From assembly GCA_029906985.1 (NCBI GenBank), contig JARYMT010000002.1:207181-271180 (forward strand): a stretch of 64,000 nt of DNA, read 5' to 3'. Positions within the stretch are counted from its first letter, which is position 1, and every line of letters starts with the position of its first letter. The notes below the pieces were generated by a model, which saw only the letters and a program-made list of their open reading frames with translations, had not been told where the DNA came from and searched no databases. Below are positions 29,801-38,940 of the stretch, piece after piece. A program made the position numbers and the translations under genes. This DNA is from Microgenomates group bacterium. Its GTDB lineage: Bacteria; Patescibacteriota; Microgenomatia; UBA1406; GWC2-37-13.

Positions 29801-32204
29801 TTTACTAATCAACAAGGAAATAAGAATTAATCCGAGTGTTGTTGTCCGAAACCAGCAAGAGCTTTCAGATTTTTTACAAAATAATCCTTTAGATTTTAAT
29901 TATTCTGCTTTTCAACAATGGTTAAATAATTATAATCAACTTTTTCCTGATGAAGAGACAAAGTGGCAGTTTGTCTCTTGGGCGCTTAGTCTTCAACAAA
30001 CTGGCGAAATTGATTTGGATTTAGTTTCAAAGTTTGTTGATTTATCAAGATTCCTTAAAAAAAATCCATTTTTAACCTCTCAAAACTCAACTGGTCAACA
30101 AACATTAATTCCCTTTTCCGCTATTGCTCTAGGAACAATTTATGAAGGTGCAAGAGAAAAGATTACTCGCCGGCAGTTTTTAAAAGCTGCTGCTGTTGGC
30201 ACTGGCGCTTTAGCCACATACTTAAGTTTAGAAAAACTTAATCAGGTCGTTGAATCTCCTTATCAAGCCACTACTGAAATATTGCAGGGACTAAATAGTA
30301 ATCTAAAAGAGGAAGCAAAAAGAAGATTGACACCAATTCTTAATCTTCATTTTAATGGTTTTCCTTCTGCCTTAATTGTCAAAACCAGCAATGGTCAAGA
30401 AATAGGCCGTTATTTTCAACAAAATCGAGAAATTCTTCCCTTTGATCAGATACCGCAAAGGTTTAAAAATTTTTTAACGGCTGTTGAGGATAAAAATTTT
30501 TTTGATCATGATGGTGTTGACCCATTGGGTATTGTTAGAGCTTTAACATCGATTGGAGGAAAAGGTGGCGGCTCAACTCTAACCCAGCAACTTATTCGTT
30601 TATTTTGTTTTAGTCAAAATGAGCTTCTTCAAGAACAAACTAACTCTGAATTGGCTTATCAAAGGAAAGCAGTGGAAATTATTGCCGCCCTTATTTTCGA
30701 AAAAAAATGGGAAGAATATTTTATTAATCAGGGTTTTAATGAAAGTGACGCTAAAAAATTAACAAAAAATAAAATTTTGGAACTTTATCTTAACAATGTT
30801 CCTTTAGGTCCTAATATCTACGGTGTAAAAGCAGCTAGTAAATTTTACTTTAACAAAGAACCCAGTCAATTAACCGAAATCGAGGCCGCCTTTTTAATTG
30901 GTTTAATTCAAAATCCGGTTGGTTATAACCCACTTTCTACTTCTCGATATGATTCAGCTGGTCAACTAATTATTACTGCCAATCCTGATGAGCAAGGGAG
31001 AATTCTTCTTAACGATGCTCATCCAGCGATGAGAAGACTAAGACGAGATATTATTCCTGTTTTGCGCGAACAAAATGAAATTTCTGATGAGGTTGTCAGA
31101 AGCGTTAATGAACAAACTATTATTATTACTCCCCCTCAATCATCAGAACATCAAGATTATGTTAATATGGCTGTTAACCAGATTTTAAATCAACTTTCTC
31201 CTTCGCAAATTTACAGTGGTCTTGAAATCATTGTTCCTATTGATATTGCTTTGCAAACAACTTTGCAATCAGAAATATTAAACAAAGTTCAACAAGAAGC
31301 CAATAACGGCGTAACAGAAGGAGCGGTTGTAATTTTAGATGGAGAAACAGGAGGAATTTTAGCCGCTACCGGTGCAAAAGTATCAGAAAGCGGTGAGGTT
31401 GTGACTGATAATAGTGTTTGTTGGACCGCTAATTTTCCTGGCTCAACTGTAAAACCGTTCACTTATGCTAGAGCGCTTGCTGAAGATAAAATTAACCAAA
31501 ACTCTTTACTTACTGGCTCAACTTATCGAGGTATTAACAATGCCGGTGAAAGAAACTATTCGCCTCAACCATGGCCAATTGCTTTAGCCTCCTCATTAAA
31601 CACCGCTGCCCAACAAACTGCTGATAGAATCGGAGCGACTCTTTTAAGTAAAACATGGCAAGATTTAGGATTAAGCCCCCCTTCAATAGCTGATATCTCA
31701 ACTAATCTTACTTTAGGCACTCAGCCAGTTACACCAGTGGCTCTTGCTGGCGCTTATACTCCTTTTGCCAACCAAGGCCGTCTTAACCCTCCAACTTCAA
31801 TTACTGAAGTTAGACAAAACGGAAGAACAGTTTTTACTAACAGCCAACCACCAACTCAAGTATTCTCACCAAAAGTCGCCGATCTTATTTTAAATGCCCT
31901 AATGAATCCTGAAAATAAAATTTTACCTCGGCCAGAAACGTGGCAAGTATTAAGAGATGGTAATGGTTGGTATTTTGCTAAAAGCGGTACCGAAAGTAAT
32001 GCAAGTGGGGTACAAAGAGCGGTCTGGATGACTGGTGGCATGATTCATCCTCAAACCGGAAAAAAATATATTGTTGTTGCTTATCTTGGAACCCATAATC
32101 CAGCCGGAATGAGTAGTACTGTCTGGGGAGTTTCTACTGCTGGTCCTTTCTGGCGGCAAGTAATAGAATTATTAAAACAACAAGGTGGGCAAGAAACAAA
32201 TTGA
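26839..32204 (+). CDS. Class A penicillin-binding protein with giant N-terminal extension, split by a -1 frameshift
   Basis: Two frames together encode about 1788 residues. The first runs from 26839 and would stop at 27787-27789; the second continues from the -1 frame at 27747 to TGA 32204. Sense passes smoothly from SIKK to GNREFAILLVTDN at the heptamer A AAA AAG (27741-27747). An ATG at 27852 could also start a shorter 1450-residue form. The first part has a beta-solenoid-like repeat. Counting from 27852, a Tat-like TRRQFLKAAAVGTGAL is at 772, then the glycosyltransferase 51 domain (EDKNFFDHDG near 879, GGSTLTQQLIR, KILELYLNNVPLG) and the transpeptidase (SxxK = STVK at 1198, SLN, KSGT at 1377). 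All catalytic motifs are present. It polymerises and cross-links peptidoglycan outside the membrane. Confidence 0.85.
27741..27747 (+). promoter_or_regulatory. Candidate -1 frameshift heptamer A AAA AAG
   Basis: In the zero frame the codons are ATA AAA AAG GTA. The heptamer is the classic bacterial -1 slippery site used by dnaX. Slipping back one base gives GGT AAC CGT GAA, which continues the downstream frame exactly. No strong downstream stem or upstream Shine-Dalgarno is visible (only a 5-bp GTAAC / GTTAC pairing), so a simple indel remains possible. Confidence 0.45.
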
Positions 32205-32329
32205 AACTCCCACGACCTAACGGTCGGGGAATCTTTATAAACGCTTTATTGGAGTTGAAATCCGCCGAAGCGGAAAATAGCCTCCCACAATATAACTATT
32301 AGAGAATTTCGCGAAGGCGGATTAAAAAC

Positions 32330-33523
32330 CTACATCATCCCTCTTTGTTGCCCTCCGGATTCTTTTTTTGATGAGACATAAACTAAAACTGCTAATAGAC
32401 CAAAAATACCAAGAACAATTGGTAAGCCTTTTTTTGCTGTTTTTTCTATTTTCATTTTTCTTAAAATTCTTTTTTCCTCATCTCCCAGATTTGCCAAATT
32501 GCTAACTAATTGTTGATATTCAGACAATAATGAGTTGGTAGTTTGCTCATCTATAAATCCCGCTTCTTTTATTTTTGAAATAAATTGGTTAAATTTTTCT
32601 TGATTAAATTCTACTCTTAAATCAGTTCTTGTTCCTTTCCCTTTTTTAACTTCTTCTTTTATTTCAATGCACCCATTAACCACCTCTCTAAATGTTTCAG
32701 TTATCACCCCAATTGGATTTTCTTCTAACTGTTTTTCAATTTGTTGTTTTTCTTCATCGGTTAAAGTCTTACCTTCATTAACTATGTTGACAACCTCTCG
32801 TGCAATTGGTTGAATTTGAGCTTTTACCTGATCGGGAATAGGCTCTCCATTTTCACCTTTAAGTTTTCCCCTTTCTTCTTGAAGTTTTTTTTGTTTTTGC
32901 TCTGCTTCTTCTTTCATCCTTTCTAATTGATCTTTTTTCGATTTGATAAGAGCCTTCTGTTCTTTAGACAAATCATTCGATGAAAGTAGATTATCGTAAC
33001 GTTTAATTTGTTCATCAAAATTAACTACTCTTTGTCCAATAATACTAATCTCAATATCATATCCTAAAGCGCAAGTGAAAGGATCCTGACTTTGTTTAAA
33101 TTCAGTTATCACTTCATCAAAACCTTTTCTTTTTTCTTTCCCTCCTGCTCTTTCTCCAATTATTTTTGTTAAAATTTTTAAAGCTTTTTCTGCCTCTTGC
33201 GGAAGAATTTTTCTCGCCTCAACTTGCCTGTTTAAATCTTCTTCTATTGTTTCTAAAACCAATGATGCTGCTTCTCGTCCTAAAGAACTGCGTAATATCT
33301 CAATAACAAAAGCTCTTCCTCCTGCCAACTCTTGTAAAGCATCTCGGGCTTTATCTGGTTTATAAATTCCTGCATTTGCTAAACTTGCTTCTTGAGGTCC
33401 GGCTAAAGGAATGGCTGCTGCGTTCTGTGTTCTATTATCTGGAGAAACTCCTCCTCCTTCTGGACCACCAACAACCGCGCCTACTCCTGATGTTAACTCT
33501 GTATTTCCACTACCATCTGCCAT
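32330..33523 (-). CDS. Tail-anchored coiled-coil protein, unknown
   Basis: The 397-residue protein has a Gly-rich disordered start, helical regions and a strong coiled coil at about 190-230 (EQKALIKSKKDQLERMKEEAEQ and following). A single membrane segment sits at the very end, about residues 367-384 (GLPIVLGIFGLLAVLVYV), followed by a short basic tail, so most of the chain is in the cytoplasm. It contains no catalytic motif. It is convergent with the PBP gene and leads a minus-strand group in the giant-protein locus. It could tether soluble members of the locus to the membrane; this is inference. Confidence 0.65.
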   Translation of the reverse strand: MADGSGNTELTSGVGAVVGGPEGGGVSPDNRTQNAAAIPLAGPQEASLANAGIYKPDKARDALQELAGGRAFVIEILRSSLGREAASLVLETIEEDLNRQVEARKILPQEAEKALKILTKIIGERAGGKEKRKGFDEVITEFKQSQDPFTCALGYDIEISIIGQRVVNFDEQIKRYDNLLSSNDLSKEQKALIKSKKDQLERMKEEAEQKQKKLQEERGKLKGENGEPIPDQVKAQIQPIAREVVNIVNEGKTLTDEEKQQIEKQLEENPIGVITETFREVVNGCIEIKEEVKKGKGTRTDLRVEFNQEKFNQFISKIKEAGFIDEQTTNSLLSEYQQLVSNLANLGDEEKRILRKMKIEKTAKKGLPIVLGIFGLLAVLVYVSSKKESGGQQRGMM

Positions 33524-33576
33524 ATTTTTTTAAGAAAATTGATTAATTAAAAATTAGAAATTAAAATTGAAAATTT

Positions 33577-34101
33577 TCAAATCGCCTTATATGCCAAAAC
33601 TTTTTTTACTACTTCTTGCGCTTCTTCAAATCTTTTTTCCTGCACTAACTGAGTCACCATATCCAAAGCTTTTTTTTCATATTTTTGCTCATATTCTTTC
33701 ATCACCCGATAAACCACCGGTGCCAGTTCTGGATGCCGATCGTCCAACTTGACTGCGTTTTGATAAAGTTGCTCAACAGTCATTCCCGGTTTGATTAAAT
33801 CTAAAGTTAATCGGGCAATCTCCTGAATCTGTGCTTTAGGTGTTTTTCCAGCTTCAGCCAATGCTTTAATGATCTTTAACACCTCAACTTCAATAAATTT
33901 GCGAAAATCTTCAGCTTTGGTAAAGTCATAACTTTGTTGCGGACTAGAGGAATTATTATTTTGAGTTACTGGTGGTTGATTGGTTAAAGAAACTTGATTT
34001 TGTTGATTATTAGTCGGTGAAATATCAACTATCGGCGCTTTATTTGGATCCGATGAAGCCTGAACTTTTTGCCCAGCGGGTGAAACATAGGTCATTTGCA
34101 T
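33577..34101 (-). CDS. Small helical protein, paralogue of 36355-36852
   Basis: The 174-residue product has a disordered Asn/Gln/Ser-rich N-terminus (1-60) and a helical C-terminal domain of about 110 residues. The domain matches the protein at 36355-36852 closely: FIEVEVLKIIK, LTLDLIKPGM, YQNAVKLDDRHPELAPVVYRVMKEYEQKYEKKAL and a final YKAI. The two copies flank the metallophosphoesterase gene. No membrane segment is present and the function is unknown. Strong conservation of the helical half against a free N-terminus suggests the helical half is the working part, perhaps a binding module. Confidence 0.68.
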   Translation of the reverse strand: MQMTYVSPAGQKVQASSDPNKAPIVDISPTNNQQNQVSLTNQPPVTQNNNSSSPQQSYDFTKAEDFRKFIEVEVLKIIKALAEAGKTPKAQIQEIARLTLDLIKPGMTVEQLYQNAVKLDDRHPELAPVVYRVMKEYEQKYEKKALDMVTQLVQEKRFEEAQEVVKKVLAYKAI

Positions 34102-34147
34102 AGTAATAACTTAAAATTAACACAATCTTATTATTATTTCAATGTTT

Positions 34148-36064
34148 TTAAACCTCAAGTGATTGTTGAGTTGTAGTCGGTGAACCGGTCTTTTGGCTAG
34201 GTAAGTATTTGATTACAAATCTGTCTGTTTTTTCATCATAAATTAATTCAGGATAATATTCTGGTCTGTCATCCATTTTATAGGAATAATCTATATTAAT
34301 AATCATTCCATTACAAAACACTCCTCCTCCCTCTTGAATATGACCAAAAACCACTTTCTTTACCTCTCCACCCTTTTTTCTTGCCTGCTCATTTAAACCG
34401 TCAATCATTTTTTGTGCCTTTGCTTGATCGTCTCTTATTTCTTCCCATTGGCGGTCACGTACCCAAAAAGGGCCATAAATTGAGCTTTGGGGGAAATGTG
34501 CTTTATTCCATGCTGCTAATTTTTTTGTTATATCATCCCATTGGCTTTTTTGCACCAATCCTCCTCTGTCTCTTATTTTAGCAATTTCTCTTAACATCTT
34601 TTCAAATTCATCAAACGCCTCCATTCCGCCTTTTCTACTTTGAGTAAAATCAAAAAGACTACCATCATCTTTTGTTACCGGTATAGTATGGGCTAAATAA
34701 ACATCATTAACTACGGCATAACATTTACCATAACGAAGAAGAAAATCATACCATTCTCTTAAAAGCGAATTTTGCGAGTTCATAATAGCTTTTCTAAACT
34801 CATCATAATTATCACCGCTCACCTCTCCTTGCCATTGAATTTCACAAGCCTCTAAAATTTGATCACCACCATCGTTTAACCAATCTTGGGCCCTTTCAGG
34901 ACCAAGAAGCATTGCCGCCAAAAACTTAACATCATGATTGCCTAAAATATATAAACCTTCTCCTTTTTTGACACACTCCATCCACGCATTAATGCTTTCT
35001 CTAAAGTTATTGGGATCAAAACCGTATTGTCGATTTTGTAATCTAAAAAAATATTTAGGATCCATAAAATCACCTGTGCCCACATTAAAATAACCTGGTA
35101 TTGGTTTTGCTCCTTTTCCATGAAGGTCGCCAAACAACCTTACTTTTGGTCTGTAAAAAATATGTTCTTTATCTATCACTCTTTGATTAAGCAACTCAAT
35201 TCTATTATCTAAATTGTCCTCTTCTCTATCATCACTACTGGCTTGATTATCAGCGCCTGTTGTTGGTTGGTTTTCTTTATCTTTGGCATCTTTTTTCACT
35301 CCCACATACTCCAAAATCTTTTTTTCATCAGTGTTTAGATTGTTAGCTCTTATTATTGGTTTTCCATCTTTGTCTTTTTCTTGAGTTTCAAAATTAGCTT
35401 TTCTAACAACCTCATCAGGACTTTGTTTAAATTGAATCTCTGCCGCTAGTAAATGAGTGGTTAACTGCGAACCATCAATCCCAAAAATCCCGGAAAACCA
35501 CTGAAAAACATCAATGTTTGATCTTATTAAATCAAAATCATTATTAAACGCTTTTAAAACATCATCAATAAACTGATAAAGATCAGAATTTTTAGTCTCT
35601 CCTTTAAAATATCGCTCGTATATTTTTTTTCTAATATCATCTTTACCTGCTTTTGAAATATCATCGATTCCTAAATGGGTTAAAAAAAGATTTAAAGTTT
35701 CTCTCCACCTTTGAGCTTTTTGAGAATCAAAGTTTTTTTGATTGGTAAAATCCTGGCCCAAGACTTTTAATACCCGCTGACTCCAATTGTCAACCGCCTC
35801 ATCTAATTTATCAGCGGCAACACCAACTACCTTTTGTCTTTCTCTGGTTGAAGCATCACTAAAAACCTGATAATCGTCTCTTCTCTGCTCAAAGTCTTTA
35901 ATATCCTCTTTTTTAACTTCAGTTAAACCAGTATATTCCGGATCTAAAGCCTCTTTGCCTAAAAGGAGTCTAATATGAAGACCGTCATAATAAGAAGAAA
36001 AAATGTCTACTCTCTCTGATGATTTTAATTTTTCCCCTGAGGGGAGATTATCTAATTCATTCAT
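34148..36064 (-). CDS. Calcineurin-like metallophosphoesterase with locus-specific N-terminal domain
   Basis: The protein has 638 residues. Residues 1-210 are a helical domain also found in the broken gene at 11575 (IYERYF, FIDDVLKAFNNDFDLI, FQWFSGIFG). A disordered linker follows (about 255-285). The catalytic domain starts near 300 and shows the metallophosphoesterase motifs in order: GDLHG (312-316), GDFMD (331-335), GNHD (375-378), and a late GH in VVFGHIQEGG. These bind two metals and cleave phosphate mono- or diesters. The substrate cannot be told; cytoplasmic. A TATAAT box about 6 bases upstream of the ATG suggests its own promoter. It lies between two paralogous small genes. Confidence 0.82.
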   Translation of the reverse strand: MNELDNLPSGEKLKSSERVDIFSSYYDGLHIRLLLGKEALDPEYTGLTEVKKEDIKDFEQRRDDYQVFSDASTRERQKVVGVAADKLDEAVDNWSQRVLKVLGQDFTNQKNFDSQKAQRWRETLNLFLTHLGIDDISKAGKDDIRKKIYERYFKGETKNSDLYQFIDDVLKAFNNDFDLIRSNIDVFQWFSGIFGIDGSQLTTHLLAAEIQFKQSPDEVVRKANFETQEKDKDGKPIIRANNLNTDEKKILEYVGVKKDAKDKENQPTTGADNQASSDDREEDNLDNRIELLNQRVIDKEHIFYRPKVRLFGDLHGKGAKPIPGYFNVGTGDFMDPKYFFRLQNRQYGFDPNNFRESINAWMECVKKGEGLYILGNHDVKFLAAMLLGPERAQDWLNDGGDQILEACEIQWQGEVSGDNYDEFRKAIMNSQNSLLREWYDFLLRYGKCYAVVNDVYLAHTIPVTKDDGSLFDFTQSRKGGMEAFDEFEKMLREIAKIRDRGGLVQKSQWDDITKKLAAWNKAHFPQSSIYGPFWVRDRQWEEIRDDQAKAQKMIDGLNEQARKKGGEVKKVVFGHIQEGGGVFCNGMIINIDYSYKMDDRPEYYPELIYDEKTDRFVIKYLPSQKTGSPTTTQQSLEV

Positions 36065-36201
36065 TTTTTTATTATAATAAAAAATACCTTCAAGTTTAAC
36101 AAAAAGAAATCGTAAAATGAAGTTTAAAATTAAACATATTTTACAAACGTAAGCTTATGGAAATTCAAATAAATTTATTTTCATTTCAATAAGTTTTAAG
36201 T

Positions 36202-36207
36202 TAAAAT
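36202..36207 (+). promoter_or_regulatory. -10 box before the 40-residue gene
   Basis: TAAAAT ends 6 bases before ATG 36214. The 14 bases through the ATG (AAAATATTTTTATG) match those at the start of the PBP gene at 26839. Confidence 0.4.
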
Positions 36208-36213
36208 ATTTTT

Positions 36214-36336
36214 ATGTCTGAATTAATTAATGCTACTCCATTTCTTCCCTTATTTTTATTTTTTATTCAAGTATTGGTAATTTTTTTTATCGGTCGAAAA
36301 ACTACATCTTTGTTTTTTTCCAATTTTGAAATTTAA
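36214..36336 (+). CDS. 40-residue hydrophobic peptide, possible gene remnant
   Basis: A 40-codon frame reads MSELINATPFLPLFLFF and then a membrane helix (IQVLVIFFIGRK), ending at TAA 36334-36336. It has a -10 box identical in placement to that of the PBP gene. It is either a real small membrane protein or the truncated start of a larger membrane protein. It is the only plus-strand reading between two minus-strand genes. Confidence 0.4.
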   Translation: MSELINATPFLPLFLFFIQVLVIFFIGRKTTSLFFSNFEI

Positions 36337-36354
36337 TAAATTTATTTTTTGGAT

Positions 36355-36852
36355 TTATTGATATATTGCTTTATAGTTTAAGATCTTCTTTACCATTGCT
36401 TGCGCTTGATCATAATTACCTGCCCTTACCATTTTAGTTACTTCATTAAGGGCTTTTTTTTCATATTTTTCTTCGTACTCTTTCATCACTTTAAAAACAA
36501 CCGGAGACAGCTCTGGATATGTATCATCAAGTTTGGCGGCATTTCGGTAAAGCTCTTCAAGACTCATCCATGGTTTAATAAGGTTAAGGGTAAGTTGAGC
36601 CATTGCCTGGATTTTTTCTTTTTGTGTTATCCCCTCTTTAAGCAATTGTTTTATAATTTTAAGGACCTCTACCTCAATAAATTGACAAAATTTCTTTGAT
36701 GTAGAAAGATTAAGAGAAGATTTATCATTCGAAGAAGTTTGAGATGTTTGGGTTGTCAAGTTGGGAAGGGGATTGTTTCCCGAAACCTTCTGGGAATTAA
36801 CTGGATTATTAATTATTTTTTGATCATTTGAATTTGTATTAGAGTCGCTCAT
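36355..36852 (-). CDS. Small helical protein, paralogue of 33577-34101
   Basis: The 165-residue product repeats the layout of the protein at 33577: an Asn/Ser/Thr-rich N-terminus (1-50) and a helical domain with FIEVEVLKIIKQLLKEG, LTLNLIKPWMSLEELYRNAAKLDD and VVFKVMKEYEEKYEKKAL, ending NYKAIYQ. The helical halves share most residues, while the N-termini differ. The duplication flanks the metallophosphoesterase gene. The function is unknown and there is no membrane segment. Confidence 0.66.
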   Translation of the reverse strand: MSDSNTNSNDQKIINNPVNSQKVSGNNPLPNLTTQTSQTSSNDKSSLNLSTSKKFCQFIEVEVLKIIKQLLKEGITQKEKIQAMAQLTLNLIKPWMSLEELYRNAAKLDDTYPELSPVVFKVMKEYEEKYEKKALNEVTKMVRAGNYDQAQAMVKKILNYKAIYQ

Positions 36853-36937
36853 AAAATAAAATTAACACAAAGTTGTTTTTTTTACAATAATTGTTTTCAA
36901 AAGCTAAATAAATTATCTGATAATTTTCTTAATTACT

Positions 36938-38055
36938 TTAGGGACCCCAATATTCAAAATCACGTCTGCCATCTTTTATTATTCCACAACATCCCCCAAA
37001 AAAAGCTCTCGATAATATATCATTAGGTAGTATCGCAAACCGAGGAAAAAAACTGGTAGCTCCTGTTTCAGGATCAGGCTGTCTTTGATAATTTGCTGGA
37101 TCCAACAATATTCCAGAACTTGGTTTAGCTAATTTTTCGGGACCGGGATTTATAATTATAAAATTATGCATTTCATCCGGATCATTTACCATCTCGCCTC
37201 CATCATAAACATTAAGAACTCCAAAAGAAATCATATAAGATTCGACACCCATCAAGGTTAAAAATTGGTGAACTAAAGCGCTTATTTCGGTACAAGTAGC
37301 CGATGCCGGCCCAAATCGAACAGAACTTTTAAAACTGCTTAAATCAACTTCAACTGTTCTTTCTTGATATCGTTCTTTATTTTTGGAAGCAGTTTCGTCG
37401 TCGATTAAACCAAAGGTTGATAGAACGATTCCTAGTTCTGCTTTTAATAAAGCCGCCAGTCTAGTTGAATTAATTCCCTCTATCGGTAGACCTAATTTAT
37501 TTAATCTTTTTTTATACATTTCGCAAAAAGTTACAAATTCTTCTTTAAAATTTGAAAAATCAAGCCTTAAAAATAACCTTCCGAAAATGTTTTTAAAGAT
37601 TAATATACCCTCCGGTAGTAAACCTAAAATTATGCCAAAATTTATATGATTAGAATTTATATCATTAGGAGGTAGCCTTTCTCCAAAAATTTTATATGTG
37701 GGCGAAGCCATTGCCCTGTCAAAATGAATACGGCACAAAGCCTTACGAATCTCGTCATCTTCTTCGCCTAAGGCTTCGTCCATAAAGAGTTGGTAGAGTT
37801 TTCGTTTTTCTTCTAATGTCCCGTTTATATATATCTCCTCAACTGGTCTGCCTAAAATTGTTTGGAGCCTTTGATCAATTTGGCCAATCTTGACCTGAAT
37901 ACTTATTTCTCTTATTACCTCTTTTAAATCTTTGTCTTTATTATCAAAAAGTTGTTGCTCCCCTTGATCATTATCGGGAATTGCTTATCTGGTTGATGGT
38001 CGATCCCTTTTTGCCAATCTAATTTTGGTATTTCTTTTTGTATATTATCGTTCAT
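36938..38055 (-). pseudogene. Transglutaminase-like cysteine protein with a frameshift near its start
   Basis: A start with its own -10 box (TAAAAT 6 bases before ATG 38055) opens a frame (MNDNIQKEIPKLDWQKGIDH) that stops at about 37920. The continuing sense is in another frame, open from 37984 down to the stop at 36938, so a one-base shift lies between 37920 and 37984. The C-terminal domain shows a transglutaminase/papain-like triad (numbered from the Met codon at 37783): C164 in SATCTEISALVHQFL, H206 in DEMHNFII, D228 in ILLDPANYQ. Such domains are peptidases, crosslinkers or amidases. No signal peptide is seen, so it may act in the cytoplasm. The triad is intact, so the shift may be recent or a sequence error; otherwise a 281-residue form from 37783 could still be made. 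Confidence 0.6.
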
Positions 38056-38192
38056 ATTAATATTTTAATGGATACACAATTTTTAATTCTATATCATTGA
38101 ACCGTCGCTTGCTGTCTGATGTGGAATTGATTTATGAGCATAAAGATAACTGGCCGATTGAATTTTATTCTTTTATTTCTTATATTGATTAT

Positions 38193-38939
38193 ATGACCTG
38201 CCCCAATTGTCAGGAACAAATGGGTTATGTTAATCTCGACAACCAGCATGTCCTCCATTGCGGAAACTGTGGCGGTAGTTTTTTTGAGGAAAATTCCATC
38301 AACCGGATTAGCCTTCTATCGGCTCAGAAATTGGGGGCGGAGAAAAAAACCGATGAAGTTTTTGGGACAACCAAATTTTGTCCAAAAGATCAAAACCAAT
38401 TGATTCCGGTGCAGAATGAGGAGAGCGTCCCCCAGCATATCCTTTTGCTTCGTTGTCCTGCCTGCCATGGAGTTTTTTGTTATCCGGATGATCTGGTGAA
38501 ATTTAAGGAAGCACAAAATGCCAAAATCAATTTTTTAAAAACCTGGAAAAAACCGCTTCCGGCTTTGCGGGCGGTTTTGGTGCTGACGATTTTTCTTTTT
38601 CTTTCTTTTGCCACTTTAAATAAATTCAATGCTTTTATCAACCGTTTTTCCTACCCTTCTTCGGCCTCTGGTCTGATAAAAAATTTTTATCTTTCAAAAA
38701 GCGGTCATTATTTACTGATCAGTTTTAAAACCGATGGCTACTTCCGCTCGGAAATTTTTTTCGAAGACCGAAGCAAAAACACTTTTATTCGAAAAGTAGT
38801 TTCCGAGCAACCGAAAAACCTCCATCTTTTAACAACCGCCGATATTGATTTAAGAGATGAAATTTATTATATGATTGTTCTCACCGACCGGGAAGGAAAA
38901 AGCATCGATACTGAATTTAGAAAACTCAAGCTTGAATGA
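38193..38939 (+). CDS. Membrane protein with N-terminal TFIIB-type zinc ribbons
   Basis: Starting at ATG 38193 (MTCPNCQEQM), the product has 248 residues. Two zinc-ribbon units are visible: CPNC with CGNCGGSFFEE, the zf-TFIIB pattern, and CPKDQ with CPACHGVFCYPDDL. A membrane segment follows at about residues 120-140 (ALRAVLVLTIFLFLSFATL), and the last 100 residues form a beta domain outside (LIKNFYLSKSGHYLLISFKT, EIYYMIVLTDREG). The upstream in-frame ATG at 38097 would add 32 residues that look non-coding. The role is unknown. Convergent with the GalT-like gene. Confidence 0.65.
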   Translation: MTCPNCQEQMGYVNLDNQHVLHCGNCGGSFFEENSINRISLLSAQKLGAEKKTDEVFGTTKFCPKDQNQLIPVQNEESVPQHILLLRCPACHGVFCYPDDLVKFKEAQNAKINFLKTWKKPLPALRAVLVLTIFLFLSFATLNKFNAFINRFSYPSSASGLIKNFYLSKSGHYLLISFKTDGYFRSEIFFEDRSKNTFIRKVVSEQPKNLHLLTTADIDLRDEIYYMIVLTDREGKSIDTEFRKLKLE

Positions 38940-38940
38940 T

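Noticed and set aside
38097..38192. Upstream start for the zinc-ribbon membrane protein
   Set aside because: The extra 32 residues do not resemble the family, and the ATG at 38193 begins exactly at the zinc ribbon.
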